NCBI GenBank assembly: GCA_016350165.1
Contig: CP066225.1
Location: 3,844,001-3,908,000, forward strand
Reading direction: 5' to 3'
DNA length: 64,000 nt
Source: Planctomycetota bacterium
Lineage (GTDB): Bacteria; Planctomycetota; Phycisphaerae; Phycisphaerales; Phycisphaeraceae
Numbering within the stretch: the first letter of the stretch is position 1; each line of letters starts with the position of its first letter. The position numbers and the translations under genes are program-made. Shown here in pieces: positions 53,737 to 62,393 of this stretch. Below the pieces are notes generated by a model. The model saw only the letters and a list, made by a program, of their open reading frames with translations, had not been told where the DNA came from and ran no database searches.

Positions 53737-55458
53737 ATGTTATCTAACCAACGATTAGTCCGAAACGCATGCATCATTACTGGCTTATCTATCAGCCTCG
53801 TCATTTTAGGTTGTGGCAAAGAACCTCCGCCATCACCTCAAGAAGTCGCACCGCCCGCCGAAGCTGAAGACGGCTCAATGATGCCCGCACCACTCGAACC
53901 AAGTGAAGGTACCATTCCTACGCCACCTCCACCTCCATCACACCTGACACCCGATCAGTCCCCTTCACCTACTCCGCCTCAATCGGAAACAACCCCGCCG
54001 CCGCCTCCACCGATTCCAGCTCCAGAGCCAACCCCATTACCTGAGCCACAATCTCAGTCAAACGAAGCAAAAGAGCAAACCCCAAAGCGTGTTTTACGTA
54101 AGCCTTTGTCTTACGACAAAAACGAAGTCACGGAACCAGCGAAAACACCAGAACAAGCAAAAGCTAAAGATGAAATGGAAACCGAAAACGCTGAACTCAC
54201 AGCCGAAGGTGTTCCAAAACCAATGGGTGAAGATGAAGCTGCTGTCGAATCTCATAAAGATATAACTGAGATGCCCAAGACCGATGATTCAACGAATAAA
54301 CCAGAAGAAAAAACAAACTCAGCGGATAGCATGCTTTCCATTCAAGAGCGTGAAGATGCGATCGAAAAAAATAAACAGGAAAAACCATCTGCTGAACAAC
54401 TGATTACAACTGATAAACCTGATACTCAAAAAAATCAAACAGGCAGCCAAGATACCGATTCAATTGAGAACACGAATTCTTTAGAAACTGATGAAATAGC
54501 AACGCAACCACAATCTAATATACAGTTAGAGAATAAAACAACGATTAAGAATGATTCAACTGCACAAGCAGATATCGCTTCAGTTAAAATCAAAGCACAG
54601 ATAAAATCGGATGATGCAACAACCGCAGCGGATGCTGATAACAAACCTGAGAATATAGACGCAGAAGCTTCACAAGAATCAGAAACGGAAATAGTACCTC
54701 TTCAAAAGATTGATGATAATTTTACACGCAAAACCGAACCAACCTATGGCCCCGAACTCATCAAAGAAATTGAAAAAAGTGAAAACTACGCTGGTTGGTA
54801 CAAACATGATGCTATTGAAGGCAAAGTGAAACTCGTTTGGATGGGTGCGAAAGCATTTGAAGGTGTACTCGCATTCACAACCAATCTCAGTATGTCCATC
54901 CTCGATCTCAACAACGGCGATCTTCTTGTATATGACGGTACTAGCGCGTGGATCAGTCCTTCAAATAGTGGTTTCAAACGTGCCCGTTTCCATTTACTCA
55001 CATGGCCTTACTTCACCGCCGTAGGTTTTAAACTTTCCGATCCTGGTGTCAATCTTGAATACATCGGCATGAAGAAATGGAAAGAAGACCAAGAGTGGCC
55101 AGCTTTCAAAATGACCTTCGGTAAAAACATCGGCGACACGCCTGATGACTGGTATATCATTTACATTGATCCAGAGCGTAAGATCATTGTCGGCATGAAC
55201 TACATCGTTACCTATGGCACCTCACTAGAAGAAGCAGAAATGGAAGTGCATGCGATCGCATACGAACGTTATCAGCACGTACAAGGTGTCAATATTCCAT
55301 GGCATATGACCTTTTGGCATTGGGATGAAGAAAAAGGCATTGGCGATAAACTTGGCGAACTCACATTCAACAACGCAAAATTTATAAAACCTGGGAAATC
55401 TTACTTTATTAAGCCCAAAAATTCCCGTAAAGATTCTCTACCGAAAGTTAAGCCGTAA
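53737..55458 (+). CDS. lipoprotein with Pro/Gln-rich linker and LolA-like C-terminal domain
   Basis: 573 aa from ATG 53737 (GAGG six bases upstream; TTG 53725 also in frame). Lipobox VILGC, Cys26. Residues ~30-320 are low-complexity Pro/Glu/Thr/Asn-rich. The last ~240 residues form a beta-rich domain (YAGWYKHDAIEGKVKLVWMG...AWISPSNSGFKRARFHLLTWPYF...ITFWHWDEEKG) that resembles LolA-like or DUF6503-type lipid-binding folds. This is a pattern match only. It probably spans the periplasm. It starts 57 bp after the fusion gene. Confidence 0.6.
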   Translation: MLSNQRLVRNACIITGLSISLVILGCGKEPPPSPQEVAPPAEAEDGSMMPAPLEPSEGTIPTPPPPPSHLTPDQSPSPTPPQSETTPPPPPPIPAPEPTPLPEPQSQSNEAKEQTPKRVLRKPLSYDKNEVTEPAKTPEQAKAKDEMETENAELTAEGVPKPMGEDEAAVESHKDITEMPKTDDSTNKPEEKTNSADSMLSIQEREDAIEKNKQEKPSAEQLITTDKPDTQKNQTGSQDTDSIENTNSLETDEIATQPQSNIQLENKTTIKNDSTAQADIASVKIKAQIKSDDATTAADADNKPENIDAEASQESETEIVPLQKIDDNFTRKTEPTYGPELIKEIEKSENYAGWYKHDAIEGKVKLVWMGAKAFEGVLAFTTNLSMSILDLNNGDLLVYDGTSAWISPSNSGFKRARFHLLTWPYFTAVGFKLSDPGVNLEYIGMKKWKEDQEWPAFKMTFGKNIGDTPDDWYIIYIDPERKIIVGMNYIVTYGTSLEEAEMEVHAIAYERYQHVQGVNIPWHMTFWHWDEEKGIGDKLGELTFNNAKFIKPGKSYFIKPKNSRKDSLPKVKP

Positions 55459-55871
55459 CTTCTGTTTGCTGGGTATTTATTAATTAATTACTTAAAATAA
55501 TAAGCAGATATGCAATCGCATATTCTGCTTTTATAAATTGTCATTAGATATAAAAGTGACAAAAAATACTATTAAAATAGTGTTAAATGAAACAAAATAC
55601 TTATTGTCAGAATACTTGAAGTTTATAAGTCATGACGCAGTTATGTTAAAATTGCGCTAATTTTATTAATAATAAAATTACTAACATTTCTAATATTATA
55701 TTTCATTCTGATGAAATCTTGGCCGATCATTGCTTTCAACAGGAAATAGAAAAAGTACCACCAGAAAATCCATTCTGTAATGGTCTTTCTATTGTTGCAC
55801 ATATTGTGGCAAATTTTATGAATGTGTTCTCGCTAATGAGTACACAATAGTTATCTACTGGAGGCATGGAT
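55459..55871. other. AT-rich intergenic region
   Basis: About 410 bp, very AT-rich, with the terminator at 55502 and the promoter of the chemoreceptor gene. No ORF. A sigma-54-like match was considered and rejected. Confidence 0.35.
55502..55534 (+). terminator. terminator of the 53737 gene
   Basis: Arms AAGCAGATATGC and GCATATTCTGCTT (one bulged A), loop AATC, then TTTTA. Confidence 0.8.
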
Positions 55872-57881
55872 ATGTTGAAAAATCTGAAAATCAGTTACAA
55901 AATGGGGCTTGGGTTCTCGCTGGTCCTACTCTTGACAGCTGCACTCGGCGGCATCTCTATCTATCAAATGGCGAACATTGAAACGAATGTTAAGCAATTT
56001 GAAAGCAAGGTGACACCGCTTACTGAAGCAAGCAGCAAAATCAAAGAAGCATTCCTCTGGGCGTGTTACGAAATTCGTGGTTATAGTCGAACCGGTGATC
56101 AGCAATACCTTGATCAAGCTCAAACTTATCTGAAGGATGCCAAGTCATGGATCAAAAATCTTGATGCGACAGCAGCAGAGCATAATCTGGAGAGTGTTGC
56201 AAAAGATGCAAAAACAATGAATCAACTCGTCGAAAACTACAGCAAACAGCTTCTGGAAATACAAAATGAATTCGTAAATATACGAACCTATCAAGTGAGT
56301 ATGAATGAATCCGCCGCGTCATACCTGAAAAACTGTAATGATTATTTAGGGCCTCAGCATCGAAAAATGGCCGCAGCTGCTCAAAAGGAAAACAATACAA
56401 AAGAAGTGGGTGAGAGAAATCAGAAAATTCAAATAATCAACAACATCATTGATAGCGGCAATGGCTTGCGAATCGCGGCCTTTAAAGCAAGAGTCAAACA
56501 AGATTCAAATCAAATGCGAGAAGCCGCAAAACAGCTGGATTCAGTTAAGCAACAAGTTGATACCATCCTCGCGATGACAACCAAGCAATCAGATAAAGAT
56601 TTCTTAAACAACGCATTCTCAAACGCAATGTCATATAAACAAGCAATGCTGACTATGGCCGATGCATGGGATAATCTCAAAGGCTTCAATGAGCAGCGAA
56701 GGAACATTAGTTCTGAACTTCTTGCAATGACTGAAAAGGTAGCTCAAGATGCATCAACCGTTTCTCAGGAGGTTGCAACCACAACAAACACAGTCGTATC
56801 GCAAGCAACAACACTATTAATTTTCGGCATGATCATTACATTAGTCCTTGGTTCAGTCATCGCATACATCATCACCAACGGCATAACTAAACCTGTCATG
56901 ACGATCGTTGAACGTATTCAAGACATTGCGCAAGGTGATGGCGATTTAACAAAACGTGTTGAGTTCACCTCAAAAGATGAAATCGGACAACTCGCGAATT
57001 GGTTCAACACTTTCGTGGAAAAAGTACACGACATCGTTTCACAAGTTAGTTCTGCAACTCAGGATGTTGCTTCCGCTTCAGCACAAATTGCAGCATCATC
57101 TGAAGAAATGGCCTCAGGTATGGATGAGCAGACAACCCAAGTCGCGCAAGTTGCAACAGCAATCGAAGAAATGTCATCTTCCGTTGTCGAGGTCGCGCAA
57201 AAAGCGACAGATGCAAACGGTAAAGCTGATGGAGCACGTACAACTGCAATTGAAGGCGGCAGTGTTGTTCAAAGTACCGTTCAAGGTATTCAGCAAATCG
57301 CGAACGATTCTGACGTCGTGAATAGTGTGATAAGTGAGTTGGGTGACCAGTCCGACAAAATTGGCGAAATCATTCTCGTCATCGATGACATTGCGGATCA
57401 AACAAATCTACTTGCACTTAACGCTGCAATTGAAGCTGCACGTGCAGGTGAACATGGCCGTGGTTTCGCAGTTGTCGCAGATGAAGTGCGTAAACTTGCA
57501 GATCGCACAACTCAAGCAACCGACAACATCAATTCATTAATCGATGTAATGCAGAACAAAACAAAATCTGCAGTCGAGCAAATGGAAAAATCAAAAGAAA
57601 CTGTCGAATCAGGTGTGTCGCAAGCACAACAAGCAGGTGAAGCACTTTCGACTATTGTTTCTGGTGCAGGTGATGTTGCGGAGATGATTCAGAATATTGC
57701 AGCTGCTGCAGAGCAGCAGTCCGCTGCTTCAGAAGAAATCTCAAGTAATATCACAAGTATCACTGCTGTGATTCAACAAAGTTCACAAGGTGCAAATCAG
57801 TCAGCCGCGGCTGCGACACAGCTTTCAGCTAAATCTGAAGAGCTTCAGCAACTCGTGAACAAATTCAAAATAGCCGTTTAA
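55872..57881 (+). CDS. methyl-accepting chemotaxis protein
   Basis: 669 aa from ATG 55872 with GGAGG at ideal spacing (ATG 55866 is too close). Topology: TM1 (~11-33), a ~270-residue helical periplasmic sensor with long coiled segments, TM2 (~310-334, [21 protein letters not shown]), HAMP ([25 protein letters not shown]), then a long methyl-accepting coiled coil with the hairpin tip [38 protein letters not shown]. No C-terminal CheR-tethering pentapeptide. No che genes lie nearby. Ligand unknown. Confidence 0.93.
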   Translation: MLKNLKISYKMGLGFSLVLLLTAALGGISIYQMANIETNVKQFESKVTPLTEASSKIKEAFLWACYEIRGYSRTGDQQYLDQAQTYLKDAKSWIKNLDATAAEHNLESVAKDAKTMNQLVENYSKQLLEIQNEFVNIRTYQVSMNESAASYLKNCNDYLGPQHRKMAAAAQKENNTKEVGERNQKIQIINNIIDSGNGLRIAAFKARVKQDSNQMREAAKQLDSVKQQVDTILAMTTKQSDKDFLNNAFSNAMSYKQAMLTMADAWDNLKGFNEQRRNISSELLAMTEKVAQDASTVSQEVATTTNTVVSQATTLLIFGMIITLVLGSVIAYIITNGITKPVMTIVERIQDIAQGDGDLTKRVEFTSKDEIGQLANWFNTFVEKVHDIVSQVSSATQDVASASAQIAASSEEMASGMDEQTTQVAQVATAIEEMSSSVVEVAQKATDANGKADGARTTAIEGGSVVQSTVQGIQQIANDSDVVNSVISELGDQSDKIGEIILVIDDIADQTNLLALNAAIEAARAGEHGRGFAVVADEVRKLADRTTQATDNINSLIDVMQNKTKSAVEQMEKSKETVESGVSQAQQAGEALSTIVSGAGDVAEMIQNIAAAAEQQSAASEEISSNITSITAVIQQSSQGANQSAAAATQLSAKSEELQQLVNKFKIAV

Positions 57882-57905
57882 AGCTTCGCACAACTTTTAC
57901 TGCCG

Positions 57906-57938
57906 ACGCACTTCGCCTGCCCAGCGAAGTGCGTTTTT
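57906..57938 (+). terminator. terminator of the chemoreceptor gene
   Basis: Stem CGCACTTCGC / GCGAAGTGCG then TTTTTAA. Confidence 0.9.
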
Positions 57939-57991
57939 AATACCCCGCATAACAATGATTTGTCATCAGGCTGAGTTTACTCGCTGCGCAC

Positions 57992-58028
57992 AAAAAATAA
58001 GCCCCATGATCAGAAGATCGTGGGGCTT
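57992..58028 (-). terminator. terminator of tRNA-Lys
   Basis: Minus strand: AAGCCCCACGATC / GATCATGGGGCTT (one G-U pair), then ATTTTTTG. It begins 10 bp after the tRNA 3' end. Confidence 0.85.
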
Positions 58029-58037
58029 GAACTTATA

Positions 58038-58110
58038 TGACCGGGCTGGGACTCGAACCCAGAACCTGCGGCTTAAAAGGCCGATGCTCTACCAATTGAG
58101 CTACCCGGTC
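58038..58110 (-). tRNA. tRNA-Lys (anticodon UUU)
   Basis: A 73-nt cloverleaf on the minus strand. Acceptor GACCGGG / CCCGGTC with discriminator A, D stem GCTC / GAGC, anticodon loop CTTTTAA (UUU, Lys), T arm CTGGG-TTCGAGT-CCCAG. The anticodon stem is TCGGC / GCCGC with a mismatch at 27-43. The CCA end is not encoded. Own terminator downstream. Confidence 0.95.
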
Positions 58111-58424
58111 GATTGAATCTCAAATTGACGATTCAATATTGACCAATTTTAGTCCCGTTTCGGGTTACCTGCGTAAGTAATCCGCTTGGGATGAGGTGCA
58201 AATGATAGCAAAACTTGGGGAAAGGTAAAGTTTGGGGGTGGTTATCCGCAATATGTTAGTAAATAAGGGTATACAGTCGCATTTGCGGTGAGGTGAGGGT
58301 GGCTGAATGGGCTTTGAAGGCGATTATTCAAATAACGTGGTTACTTTCAGGATACGGTCTGATCGGCGTAAAAGGCGATTTGTGAGCATTGACGAGGGGT
58401 GAGGGGCTTGTAGTATGAGGCGGT
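58111..58424. other. intergenic region with the neuB-like promoter
   Basis: About 310 bp between tRNA-Lys (minus) and the NeuB-family gene (plus). TTATCCGCA at 58244 is one mismatch from a DnaA box; considered a chance match. The promoter at 58389 is listed separately. Confidence 0.4.
58389..58416 (+). promoter_or_regulatory. promoter of the NeuB-family gene, leaderless arrangement
   Basis: TTGACG (58389-58394) and TAGTAT (58411-58416) with 16-bp spacing. The -10 ends 8 bp before ATG 58425. Confidence 0.65.
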
Positions 58425-59483
58425 ATGGAATCAGCAACTCAGATCGGTACAGGGATGTTCAAAGAAGCAGATCAGGCGAATAGCTCACGCACGTTTGTGA
58501 TCGCTGAGATTGGCGTAAATCATGACGGGGACATGAGTAAAGCAATTCAGTTGGTCAAGGATGCGAAGACGGCCGGAGCGGATGCTGTGAAATTTCAGTT
58601 GTTCAATCCAGATCGGCTACTGAGCAATCAGGCGATGCTGGCAGGGTATCAGGCAGGTAAAGCAAAAGGGGCACGCGAACTGCTGGCGGGGTTGATGTTG
58701 AGCGTGGATGAGATTGGGCAAATTTTAGCTGTGGCGAGAGATCTGGGGCTTAAAGGCGTGGTGACGCCGTTTAGCTTGGAGGACGTGGTGGACCTTGAAA
58801 AGCTTGATGTGGATGTGGTGAAGATTGCATCACCTGACGCGGTGAATGAGCCGTTACTTCAAGCTGTGAAAGGACTTGAAAAACCGTTGCTGATCTCAAC
58901 AGGGACATGCGAACTGGATGAACTCGAATTTGCTGCGGAACTGATTCGGGGACATGTAGCAGGGGGCGGATTGTTGCAATGTGTGTCGAGTTATCCGACG
59001 CCGATGGAGGAGGCGGGGCTTGGTGGGATTGGGGTGATGCGAGATCAGTTTAGTTTGCCGATTGGATACTCGGACCATACGCGGGATGTAAATACTGGGG
59101 CGATGGCGGTTTGTGCGGGAGCGGTGATAGTTGAGAAGCATTTGACGTACGATTGTAGGGCGGATGGGCCGGACCATGCGGCGAGCATGGATGGGGACGC
59201 ATTTTGTGCGTACGTGAAGAAAATTCGGGAGGCGGAAGTGATGATGGGTGCAAGGTTTAAGGGGATCAGGGATGTGGAGCGGGATGTGCGATTGGTGTCG
59301 CGGCAGAGCGTTTGTGCAGCGAAGGATTTGAAGATGGGCGATATTATTGGGGCAGGGGATTTGACGGTGAGACGCCCTGGCGATGGGGTGGCAGCGAAGG
59401 ATTTCGAGAAAGTGATCGGGCGGAAGATTAAGTCTAATAAGGAGTTAGGGGATTTGATTTATGGGGAAGATGTGGCGTGGTAA
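58425..59483 (+). CDS. N-acetylneuraminate synthase (NeuB) family protein
   Basis: 352 aa. A PEP-dependent synthase joining phosphoenolpyruvate to an amino sugar to make a nonulosonic acid (sialic, legionaminic or pseudaminic type). IAEIGVNHDGDMSKA, AVKFQLFNPDRLL, VVKIASPDAVNEPLL, LLISTGTC, LQCVSSYPTP and IGYSDHT are the TIM-barrel blocks. VIVEKHLTYD and a C-terminal SAF/antifreeze-like domain (RQSVCAAKDLKMGDIIGAGDLTVRRPGDG) complete it. Which sugar is used cannot be told. No other nonulosonate genes lie in the window. Confidence 0.88.
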   Translation: MESATQIGTGMFKEADQANSSRTFVIAEIGVNHDGDMSKAIQLVKDAKTAGADAVKFQLFNPDRLLSNQAMLAGYQAGKAKGARELLAGLMLSVDEIGQILAVARDLGLKGVVTPFSLEDVVDLEKLDVDVVKIASPDAVNEPLLQAVKGLEKPLLISTGTCELDELEFAAELIRGHVAGGGLLQCVSSYPTPMEEAGLGGIGVMRDQFSLPIGYSDHTRDVNTGAMAVCAGAVIVEKHLTYDCRADGPDHAASMDGDAFCAYVKKIREAEVMMGARFKGIRDVERDVRLVSRQSVCAAKDLKMGDIIGAGDLTVRRPGDGVAAKDFEKVIGRKIKSNKELGDLIYGEDVAW

Positions 59484-59630
59484 AAATCATGCTGAAAGGC
59501 GGGTACGTCCGATTGTATTTGTGCGGGCCAGTGTAAGTTGAAGCGTTTGGGGTATGGCATTTCGGTGGGATTGGATTCTAAGTTAAAGGCTAGATGGCGG
59601 TTAAGCCTATCTCATGGATAGAGGTTGGTT

Positions 59631-59864
59631 ATGTTTACGTATTTAATGTGGGCAATAGGGATTTATATTGTAGCCAGTTATATCTGGGGCGCTTATGTTG
59701 CATGGCGGTTGAATAAGATACGCAAGCAGATGAATGAGACGATTGATGCTGGGGTTGGTGAAGCGGAACTGCTTGCAGAGTTTGAAGTTATGGAGTCGGG
59801 TAGTTGGGTTGATGTGGAAGATGGTGAAGAGGAGAAAGATGAGGATCAGTCAGAAGCAGCCTAA
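59631..59864 (+). CDS. small one-helix membrane protein with acidic tail
   Basis: 77 aa from ATG 59631 (GAGG eight bases upstream; TTG 59625 also in frame). One transmembrane helix (MWAIGIYIVASYIWGAYVAWRL) and a strongly acidic tail (VEDGEEEKDEDQSEAA). No family recognised. The TAA stop is inside an exact palindrome at 59861. Confidence 0.55.
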   Translation: MFTYLMWAIGIYIVASYIWGAYVAWRLNKIRKQMNETIDAGVGEAELLAEFEVMESGSWVDVEDGEEEKDEDQSEAA

Positions 59865-59875
59865 TCAATGATTAG
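59861..59875. repeat. stop-codon palindrome, exact copy
   Basis: CTAATCAATGATTAG, the reverse complement of the form at 6056, contains the TAA of the 59631 gene. Confidence 0.75.
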
Positions 59876-59923
59876 GTTGTACGGTTAACAAACACGAAGA
59901 ATCATATGATGCGACTGAGCGGT

Positions 59924-59955
59924 AACACCCTCGCCTTCCGGGGCGAGGGTGTTTG
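59924..59955 (+). terminator. hairpin after the 59631 gene
   Basis: Arms AACACCCTCGCC and GGGCGAGGGTGTT, loop TTCCG. The following T run is weak (TTTGCTTTG). Probable terminator. Confidence 0.6.
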
Positions 59956-60116
59956 CTTTGCATACAAAGTGTGTGCGCATTTTTGTTTGAAAAGGTTTTA
60001 TTCTGTGCGTTTTTTGGCTTTTTATGCACTGGTTAATCACAATTTTTGTGCGCACGTTTTTTATGCGCGATCGACATGGATTGCTGTAAGTCGTTTGAAG
60101 ATGAGTTGTTGTGAAG

Positions 60117-60125
60117 TGTGGATAA
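60117..60125 (+). promoter_or_regulatory. consensus DnaA box
   Basis: TGTGGATAA, the exact complement of TTATCCACA. A second copy lies 28 bp downstream in the same orientation. Confidence 0.45.
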
Positions 60126-60144
60126 ATATTGGTGGAAAGTGGGG

Positions 60145-60153
60145 TGTGGATAA
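60145..60153 (+). promoter_or_regulatory. consensus DnaA box, second copy
   Basis: TGTGGATAA again, followed by an A-rich stretch and then the GTTTTG element. Confidence 0.45.
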
Positions 60154-60162
60154 AAAACAACT

Positions 60163-60287
60163 TGTTTTGAAGGATTTTAAGGCGGAAACGGCGCGGAACG
60201 GTGAGGTTTCGTTAAGTTTTGAACAGTTTTGAAGGAGTTTTGAAATGGGGCGCATACGTGAATGTTCGTTTTTGTGCGCGCGGTGAT
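60163..60287 (+). repeat. dispersed element, copy B, with phased GTTTTGA triplet
   Basis: GTTTTGA begins at 60216, 60226 and 60237 (spacing 10, 11) plus one at 60164, followed by GGGGCGCATACG and TTTTTGTGCGCGCGGTGAT. It parallels the minus-strand element at 31571-31706 in motif order, spacing and sequence. Confidence 0.6.
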
Positions 60288-60445
60288 ATGGACGAAGTTT
60301 TTTGGAGTTTGGTGGTAACCTCTATGAGGCTGGTTTGGCCATTGAGGGGTGAGTAAAAGATTTGGTTCAGATGGGGTGGTGGGATGAGGTGTTGGTTGTT
60401 CCACTAAAGCGTATCGCTGGTTGGTTCAATAGCGAGGTGTATGAT

Positions 60446-60460
60446 CTATTCGTTGATTAG
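60446..60460. repeat. degenerate stop-codon palindrome
   Basis: CTATTCGTTGATTAG matches 13 of 15 bases and contains the TAG stop of the minus-strand gene. Confidence 0.4.
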
Positions 60461-61339
60461 AGATTTGTATTGGGATTTGAGGTGAGTTTTAATTTGTTTG
60501 CGGAGTTGGGTGAGGGTGTAAAGCGTGGTGATGAGGATGAGGGTGCTTATGATTAGGGTGGTGGGGTAATGGATTTGATCGAAATTTTTTAGTGGGTGTT
60601 GTAATCGTTTATTGAAAAGTGAAATGTAGTAGTGGGTGAAAGTGTAAATGTTCATGAGGATGAAGGGGAGAAGGAGCAGGGGGATGTATTTGATTTGTTG
60701 GGTTAAGCGATGGCAATTGAGTGATTGGGTGATGTGGGTGGTGTAGCGGAAGAAGAGGGCGACGAAGGTGAAGGCAAGGAGTGGGAATGCGTTGATGCAG
60801 GCGGCGAAGATGATGTCGAAGCGGAATTTACTGCGGGTAGGGGTGTAGAAGAAAAGGTAGGCGAGGTTGGTGATGATGTAGATGGCGATGAAGGTGAGGA
60901 GGATACGAATGAGGTGACGGGTGAGGTTGTGTTTGTTGTTTGGGAAAGGAGAGAAGGCGGGGTTGTTGTTGGTGTAGAGGAAGTTGGCGATAAGGAAGGG
61001 GATGAAGGAGAGGGTGAGGGTGATACCTCCGAGGAAGAGGAGGGTTTGGTGAATGAATAATGCGGGGAGAGATGGGAGGATGAGCAGTGAGATGAGGGCG
61101 AGTGTGAAGGGGAAAAGGATGATGAGGAAGATGGTGGTGGTGATGAGAAGGAGGTTGATGGCGAGGGTGGTGATGTTGGGCCAATGCTTGGCGTGGCTGA
61201 GGTTGTCGAGGGTGCATTGGATGGGGGAGCCACATTCGGGGCAGGTTTGAGTGGGGGGTAGGGCGCGGAGATTGTACTTACAGTCGTAGCAAAGCAAGTT
61301 GGTTGAGATGGGTGATGTGGGTGGTTGATTGTTTGGCAT
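60446..61339 (-). CDS. zinc-ribbon multi-pass membrane protein, array member 1
   Basis: 297 aa. The N-terminal zinc ribbon CYDCKYNLRALPPTQTC..C (Cys17, Cys20, Cys33, Cys36) is followed by about six transmembrane helices. The CxxCxYNLR...CPECG ribbon is a common domain of planctomycete membrane proteins of unknown function. The coding strand is extremely C-rich and G-poor. No ribosome-binding site at ATG 61339. It is the last of four tandem minus-strand relatives; the gap to the next is only ~17 bp. Confidence 0.75.
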   Translation of the reverse strand: MPNNQPPTSPISTNLLCYDCKYNLRALPPTQTCPECGSPIQCTLDNLSHAKHWPNITTLAINLLLITTTIFLIILFPFTLALISLLILPSLPALFIHQTLLFLGGITLTLSFIPFLIANFLYTNNNPAFSPFPNNKHNLTRHLIRILLTFIAIYIITNLAYLFFYTPTRSKFRFDIIFAACINAFPLLAFTFVALFFRYTTHITQSLNCHRLTQQIKYIPLLLLPFILMNIYTFTHYYISLFNKRLQHPLKNFDQIHYPTTLIISTLILITTLYTLTQLRKQIKTHLKSQYKSLINE

Positions 61340-61356
61340 GGTGGGTTTGGGTGAGG

Positions 61357-61371
61357 CTAATCAATGATTAG
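61357..61371. repeat. stop-codon palindrome, exact copy
   Basis: CTAATCAATGATTAG contains the TAG stop of the 61357 gene on the minus strand (frame 1 of the palindrome). Confidence 0.75.
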
Positions 61372-62283
61372 AGGTTTTTGTGGTTTGTATAATGTTTTGA
61401 GGTATTGGTTGGTGAGGTGACGGGTTTTGTAGTTGAGTTTGATGATGAGGATGAGGAAGGAGAATGAAATGGTGAGTGAGGTGATGATGGTAGGGACGAA
61501 GAGGCTGGCCATGAAATGGCGAGCGGGTTGTGAGAAACATGCACAGATGAAAAGTGTGGCGGGGGCGAGGTAGAGACATGTGATGATGTTGGTGATGAGT
61601 GTGTAGAGCTTACTGAGTTTTGGGATATTTGTAGGGTTATTTGTGTATGCAGATAAGGTTGTTGTGGTGTGGGCGGTGTACTTGAAGAAATATTTGGTGA
61701 GTATTGTGATGGGGAGAGGGAAGCAGAATGCATAGAACATGACGGCGAGAATGAGGCGGTCGCGCCCATTGAAATGGTTGACGAATAGAGAAAAGATTGA
61801 GGCGATGATGAGGGCGATATTGATATAGAGTGTGATGCGAAGGCGAAGGCGAAGGCGAAGGCGAAGGCGGAGGCGGTAGGGTGGGGGTGATGTGAAGGGG
61901 TTGTAACGTTTGGTGTTGTTTGAGTAGTCTTGGACGCCGAGGGCGAAAGGGACGGGGAGGAAGCATGTGAAGATTGCGGTGAATGCGAAGATGATGAGGA
62001 CGAACTCGCCGTGAGGATCGAAGACGAGTGAGAGTGGAATGGCGAGAAGGATGATGGCGACGGAAGCGATGAGCCCAATAGATGCGAAGTTAAGATATGC
62101 GATGCCGTTGAGGAATTTTTGAGGCCAATGTACCTCCGTTTTGAATTTGTCGAGTGTATACTGAACGGGGGCTCCACATTCGGGACAGGTTTGAGAGGGT
62201 TCAAGTGTGCGGAGGTTGTATTTGCAGTCGTGGCAGAGGATGTCTGTGGTGATGCGGAGTTTGATGATGTTTTGTGATTGCAT
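61357..62283 (-). CDS. zinc-ribbon multi-pass membrane protein, array member 2
   Basis: 308 aa from ATG 62283, chosen over GTG 62292 because the zinc-ribbon Cys then fall at 17, 20, 33 and 36, exactly as in member 1 (CHDCKYNLRTLEPSQTC). About six transmembrane helices follow. A cytoplasmic or linking loop contains an (Arg-Leu)n run, RLRLRLRLRLRLR, encoded by a GCGAAG microsatellite at 61837. The stop lies in an exact palindrome. Function unknown. Confidence 0.75.
   Translation of the reverse strand: MQSQNIIKLRITTDILCHDCKYNLRTLEPSQTCPECGAPVQYTLDKFKTEVHWPQKFLNGIAYLNFASIGLIASVAIILLAIPLSLVFDPHGEFVLIIFAFTAIFTCFLPVPFALGVQDYSNNTKRYNPFTSPPPYRLRLRLRLRLRLRITLYINIALIIASIFSLFVNHFNGRDRLILAVMFYAFCFPLPITILTKYFFKYTAHTTTTLSAYTNNPTNIPKLSKLYTLITNIITCLYLAPATLFICACFSQPARHFMASLFVPTIITSLTISFSFLILIIKLNYKTRHLTNQYLKTLYKPQKPLIID
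61837..61876. repeat. hexanucleotide microsatellite inside the 61357 gene
   Basis: Five perfect GCGAAG units then GCGGAG and GCGGT. On the minus strand it encodes alternating Arg-Leu. Unit length is a multiple of three, so copy changes keep the frame. Confidence 0.85.
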
Positions 62284-62378
62284 AAATCGCACAGCCTCGG
62301 AAGTTGGTTGCGATGTAGGAGCCTTGGTTGTGGTATTAGTACGTGTAGTGTGAGTGATTGGTTCGTTTGGGGGGCAAG

Positions 62379-62393
62379 CTAATCAATGATTAG
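62379..62393. repeat. stop-codon palindrome, exact copy
   Basis: CTAATCAATGATTAG contains the TAA stop of the 62390 gene on the minus strand. Confidence 0.75.

Larger units (their letters stand above)
59865..60445. other. intergenic region with hairpin, DnaA boxes and GTTTTG-repeat element
   Basis: 580 bp between convergent genes. In order: palindrome end; GC-rich hairpin 59924; several TGTGCGC motifs; two DnaA boxes at 60117 and 60145; the dispersed element copy B at 60163-60287. No ORF with gene-like features. Confidence 0.5.

Noticed and set aside
55770-55850. Possible sigma-54 promoter before the chemoreceptor gene
   Set aside because: TTGCAC and TGGCAA are present but in the wrong order and spacing for a -24/-12 promoter.
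58244-58252. TTATCCGCA as a third DnaA box
   Set aside because: One mismatch to consensus and isolated, nearly 2 kb from the exact pair.
60703-61235. Long Ser/Pro-rich, His/Pro-rich and Glu/Gly-rich open frames overlapping the zinc-ribbon genes
   Set aside because: They are shadows produced by the C-rich coding strand of the real membrane protein gene; composition is low-complexity and no start signals fit.
61368-62204. 278-codon Ser/Pro-rich frame on the minus strand
   Set aside because: Shadow of the 61357 gene in another frame; the zinc ribbon and helices are only in the annotated frame.
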